A stretch of DNA of 64,000 nucleotides, from contig JBPOHI010000016.1 of the NCBI GenBank assembly GCA_052035735.1, positions 43,878-107,877 of the forward strand, written 5' to 3'. Below the pieces are notes generated by a model. It was not told where the DNA came from, searched no databases, and saw nothing but the letters and a program-made list of their open reading frames with translations. The stretch is from JAGPDF01 sp052035735. Lineage in GTDB: Bacteria > Acidobacteriota > Thermoanaerobaculia > Multivoradales > JAGPDF01. The position numbers and the translations under genes are program-made. Positions 62,943 through 64,000 of this stretch are shown here, one piece after another. Every line of letters starts with the position of its first letter. The first letter of the stretch is position 1.

Positions 62943-63265
62943 CGCACACCTTTCGTCAATTCGGTGAATCGCTTTCTGGCAACCTCGATGTCGCGCTTGG
63001 CTGTCGCCTGAGTTCGTTTCTGGAAGGCGTGCAGCACGTAGACAGCTTCGGCGCGCCTGGCAGTGTAGATAACTCGAAAAATTCCGCTGTCATCCCTCAC
63101 ACGAATCTCCTCGACGCCCTTCCCGATGGCCGGCATCGGCTTGAAGTCGTCCGGCTGCTCGCCCCGCTGCACCTTGTCCAGTTGAAAGCCCGCATCGTGC
63201 CTTGCGTCCGCAGGAAACTCCCGCAAACAGTTGAGCGAATCGCCGAGGAAGCGTAGGCGCTTCAC
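62939..63265 (-). CDS. HigB/RelE-like toxin (phage Gp49-like)
   Basis: A 108-residue toxin of the RelE/ParE-like fold. The motifs KRLRFLGDSLNCLREFPADA at the N-terminus, DDFKPMPAIGKGVEEIRVRD with FRVIYTAR, and YVLHAFQKRTQATAKRDIEVA at the end are those of the Gp49-like HigB group that cleaves ribosome-bound mRNA. I chose the GTG at 63265 so that it begins with KRLRFLG as in known members; the longer reading adds 14 residues. Toxin gene comes first, as in higBA. A promoter with TATATT at 63272-63277 places transcription start at the GTG, so it is probably leaderless. Confidence 0.85.
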   Translation of the reverse strand: MKRLRFLGDSLNCLREFPADARHDAGFQLDKVQRGEQPDDFKPMPAIGKGVEEIRVRDDSGIFRVIYTARRAEAVYVLHAFQKRTQATAKRDIEVARKRFTELTKGVR

Positions 63266-63271
63266 AGCCCA

Positions 63272-63299
63272 AATATACTGCAATGGATATACAAAGCAA
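63272..63299 (-). promoter_or_regulatory. likely promoter of the toxin-antitoxin operon
   Basis: On the minus strand TTGCTT at 63294-63299 and TATATT at 63272-63277 are 16 bases apart, and the expected start is about seven bases on, at the GTG of the toxin gene. The region is AT-rich against a GC-rich background and contains the repeated sequence ATATAC, which could be bound by the antitoxin. Confidence 0.55.
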
Positions 63300-63431
63300 G
63301 CTGACACCGGGCTTCAAGGAAGGTGGACTCCGATCCCCTCGTCTGCAGTCGCTTGCATCCGAGCGCTCACTTCCTTGTCTTCAGGAGGTACTGTTGGCGA
63401 GGACGTTCCGAGCAAGTCGTCGATTCGCAGG

Positions 63432-64000
63432 TCAGATGCTCAGTACGAGCCCAAGCAGCGCTCCCCCGACGACGAGGAGAGCGGGGCTGACCTTGGTGGT
63501 GCGAAGGGCGACCAGCGCTGCAAGGGCGAGAAGCAGGGTCAACACTTCGGGCCCAGCGGCGAGGCCGTGAGGAAGAAGGACGCTCTTGCCGAAAGTCAGA
63601 CCCAGGTGCAGGATCACTCCGGTGACTGCGGCGAGGATGGCGGCGAGGGCGGCGGAGAGACGCTGAACTTGCCGCAGGCGGTCGATGTAGGGGGCGCCTA
63701 CGAGGACGAGGGTGAGGCTGGGGAGGAAGGTGGCCCAGGTGGCGAGGAGGGCGCAGAGGACGGCACTGGCGCCCGCTGACAGGGCGCCTGCCGGCGCTTG
63801 CCAGCCAGCCATGAAGCCGACGAACTGCAGCACCATGATGAGCGGGCCGGGCGTCGACTCGGCGAGCCCGAGTCCGTCCACCGCTTGCGCGGCGGTGATC
63901 CACCCGAACTGCGTCACCGCCGCCTGGTTGACGTAGGCGAGCACCGCATACGCCCCACCGAAGGTCACGAAAGCCGCCTTGGTGAAGAAAAAGTAGAGAC
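63432..64000 (-). CDS. chrA: chromate transporter ChrA, C-terminal part (cut by window end)
   Basis: About 189 residues of a chromate efflux/uptake transporter, continuing beyond the window. The visible part includes the second CHR domain: FTKAAFVTFGGAYAVLAYVN, the WITAAQAVDGLGLAESTPGP motif and LIMVLQFVGFMAGWQAPAG, followed by four to five membrane segments ending at GGALLGLVLSI. The FGG and TPGP motifs are those of the CHR family that exports chromate in exchange for protons or ions. The upstream half and regulation cannot be seen. Confidence 0.9.
   Translation of the reverse strand, partial: LYFFFTKAAFVTFGGAYAVLAYVNQAAVTQFGWITAAQAVDGLGLAESTPGPLIMVLQFVGFMAGWQAPAGALSAGASAVLCALLATWATFLPSLTLVLVGAPYIDRLRQVQRLSAALAAILAAVTGVILHLGLTFGKSVLLPHGLAAGPEVLTLLLALAALVALRTTKVSPALLVVGGALLGLVLSI

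Noticed and set aside
63308..63431. Possible small gene between toxin and chromate transporter
   Set aside because: No frame has a ribosome-binding site or protein-like composition; I see nothing definite in this 124-base stretch.

Overview
The window is a dense, very GC-rich bacterial chromosome segment. About 50 protein genes, two tRNAs and a few regulatory or repeat sites fill it, and no gene-free stretch exceeds about 300 bases. Gene order tig-clpP-clpX-lon-engB, a futalosine-pathway menaquinone gene (mqnA), secreted VWA and BNR-propeller proteins, a PorU-like C25 peptidase and many secreted proteins fit an Acidobacteriota-type soil or sediment bacterium, perhaps class Thermoanaerobaculia. 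That placement is inference from gene content; no 16S gene is present. Genes are packed with stop/start overlaps of the ATGA, GTGA or TGATG kind, so translational coupling is the rule here.

Layout. 1-5.9 kb: two divergent operons. The minus-strand one encodes an alanine-dehydrogenase-like protein, a 4-hydroxybutyrate-type CoA-transferase and a PLP aminotransferase (cut by the window edge). The plus-strand one encodes an acyl-CoA dehydrogenase and an APH-type kinase that together resemble the two halves of ACAD10/11, suggesting catabolism of 4-hydroxy acids. 5.9-13.3 kb: small membrane proteins, a membrane-anchored MutS-like ATPase coupled to a hemerythrin, a di-heme peroxidase and a phosphatase-TPR lipoprotein. 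13.4-20.9 kb: a CoA-acylating semialdehyde dehydrogenase and a class III aminotransferase (beta-alanine or valine-type catabolism), a large BNR propeller protein and an aldehyde dehydrogenase. 21-31.8 kb: a surface-glycan region (methyltransferase-like protein, GT2, GT4, GT-C, Wzt-type ABC ATPase, radical SAM protein), with a C25 peptidase and its coupled lipoprotein on the other strand.

31.8-43.2 kb: a VWA protein, then housekeeping genes on the minus strand: mqnA, rho, engB, lon, clpX, clpP, tig, two tRNAs, thiS and an unrecognised gene. 43.3-57.3 kb: CoA-thioester catabolism (three crotonases, thiolase, C26 amidase, benzoate/2-aminobenzoate-type CoA ligase, thioesterase and a two-domain flavoprotein of the 2-aminobenzoyl-CoA monooxygenase/reductase or salicylyl-CoA hydroxylase type), with inorganic pyrophosphatase between. 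This suggests an aerobic CoA-dependent aromatic acid route. 57.4-64 kb: cardiolipin synthase, a GntR-controlled ABC export operon with a clear operator, a HigBA-like toxin-antitoxin pair and a chromate transporter cut by the window end.

The points most worth a second look are the divergent 4-hydroxy-acid module, the aromatic acyl-CoA cluster with an unrecognised coupled 580-residue protein, the apparent CTG start of engB, the histidine-rich tail of trigger factor, and the leaderless palindrome-controlled GntR promoter.
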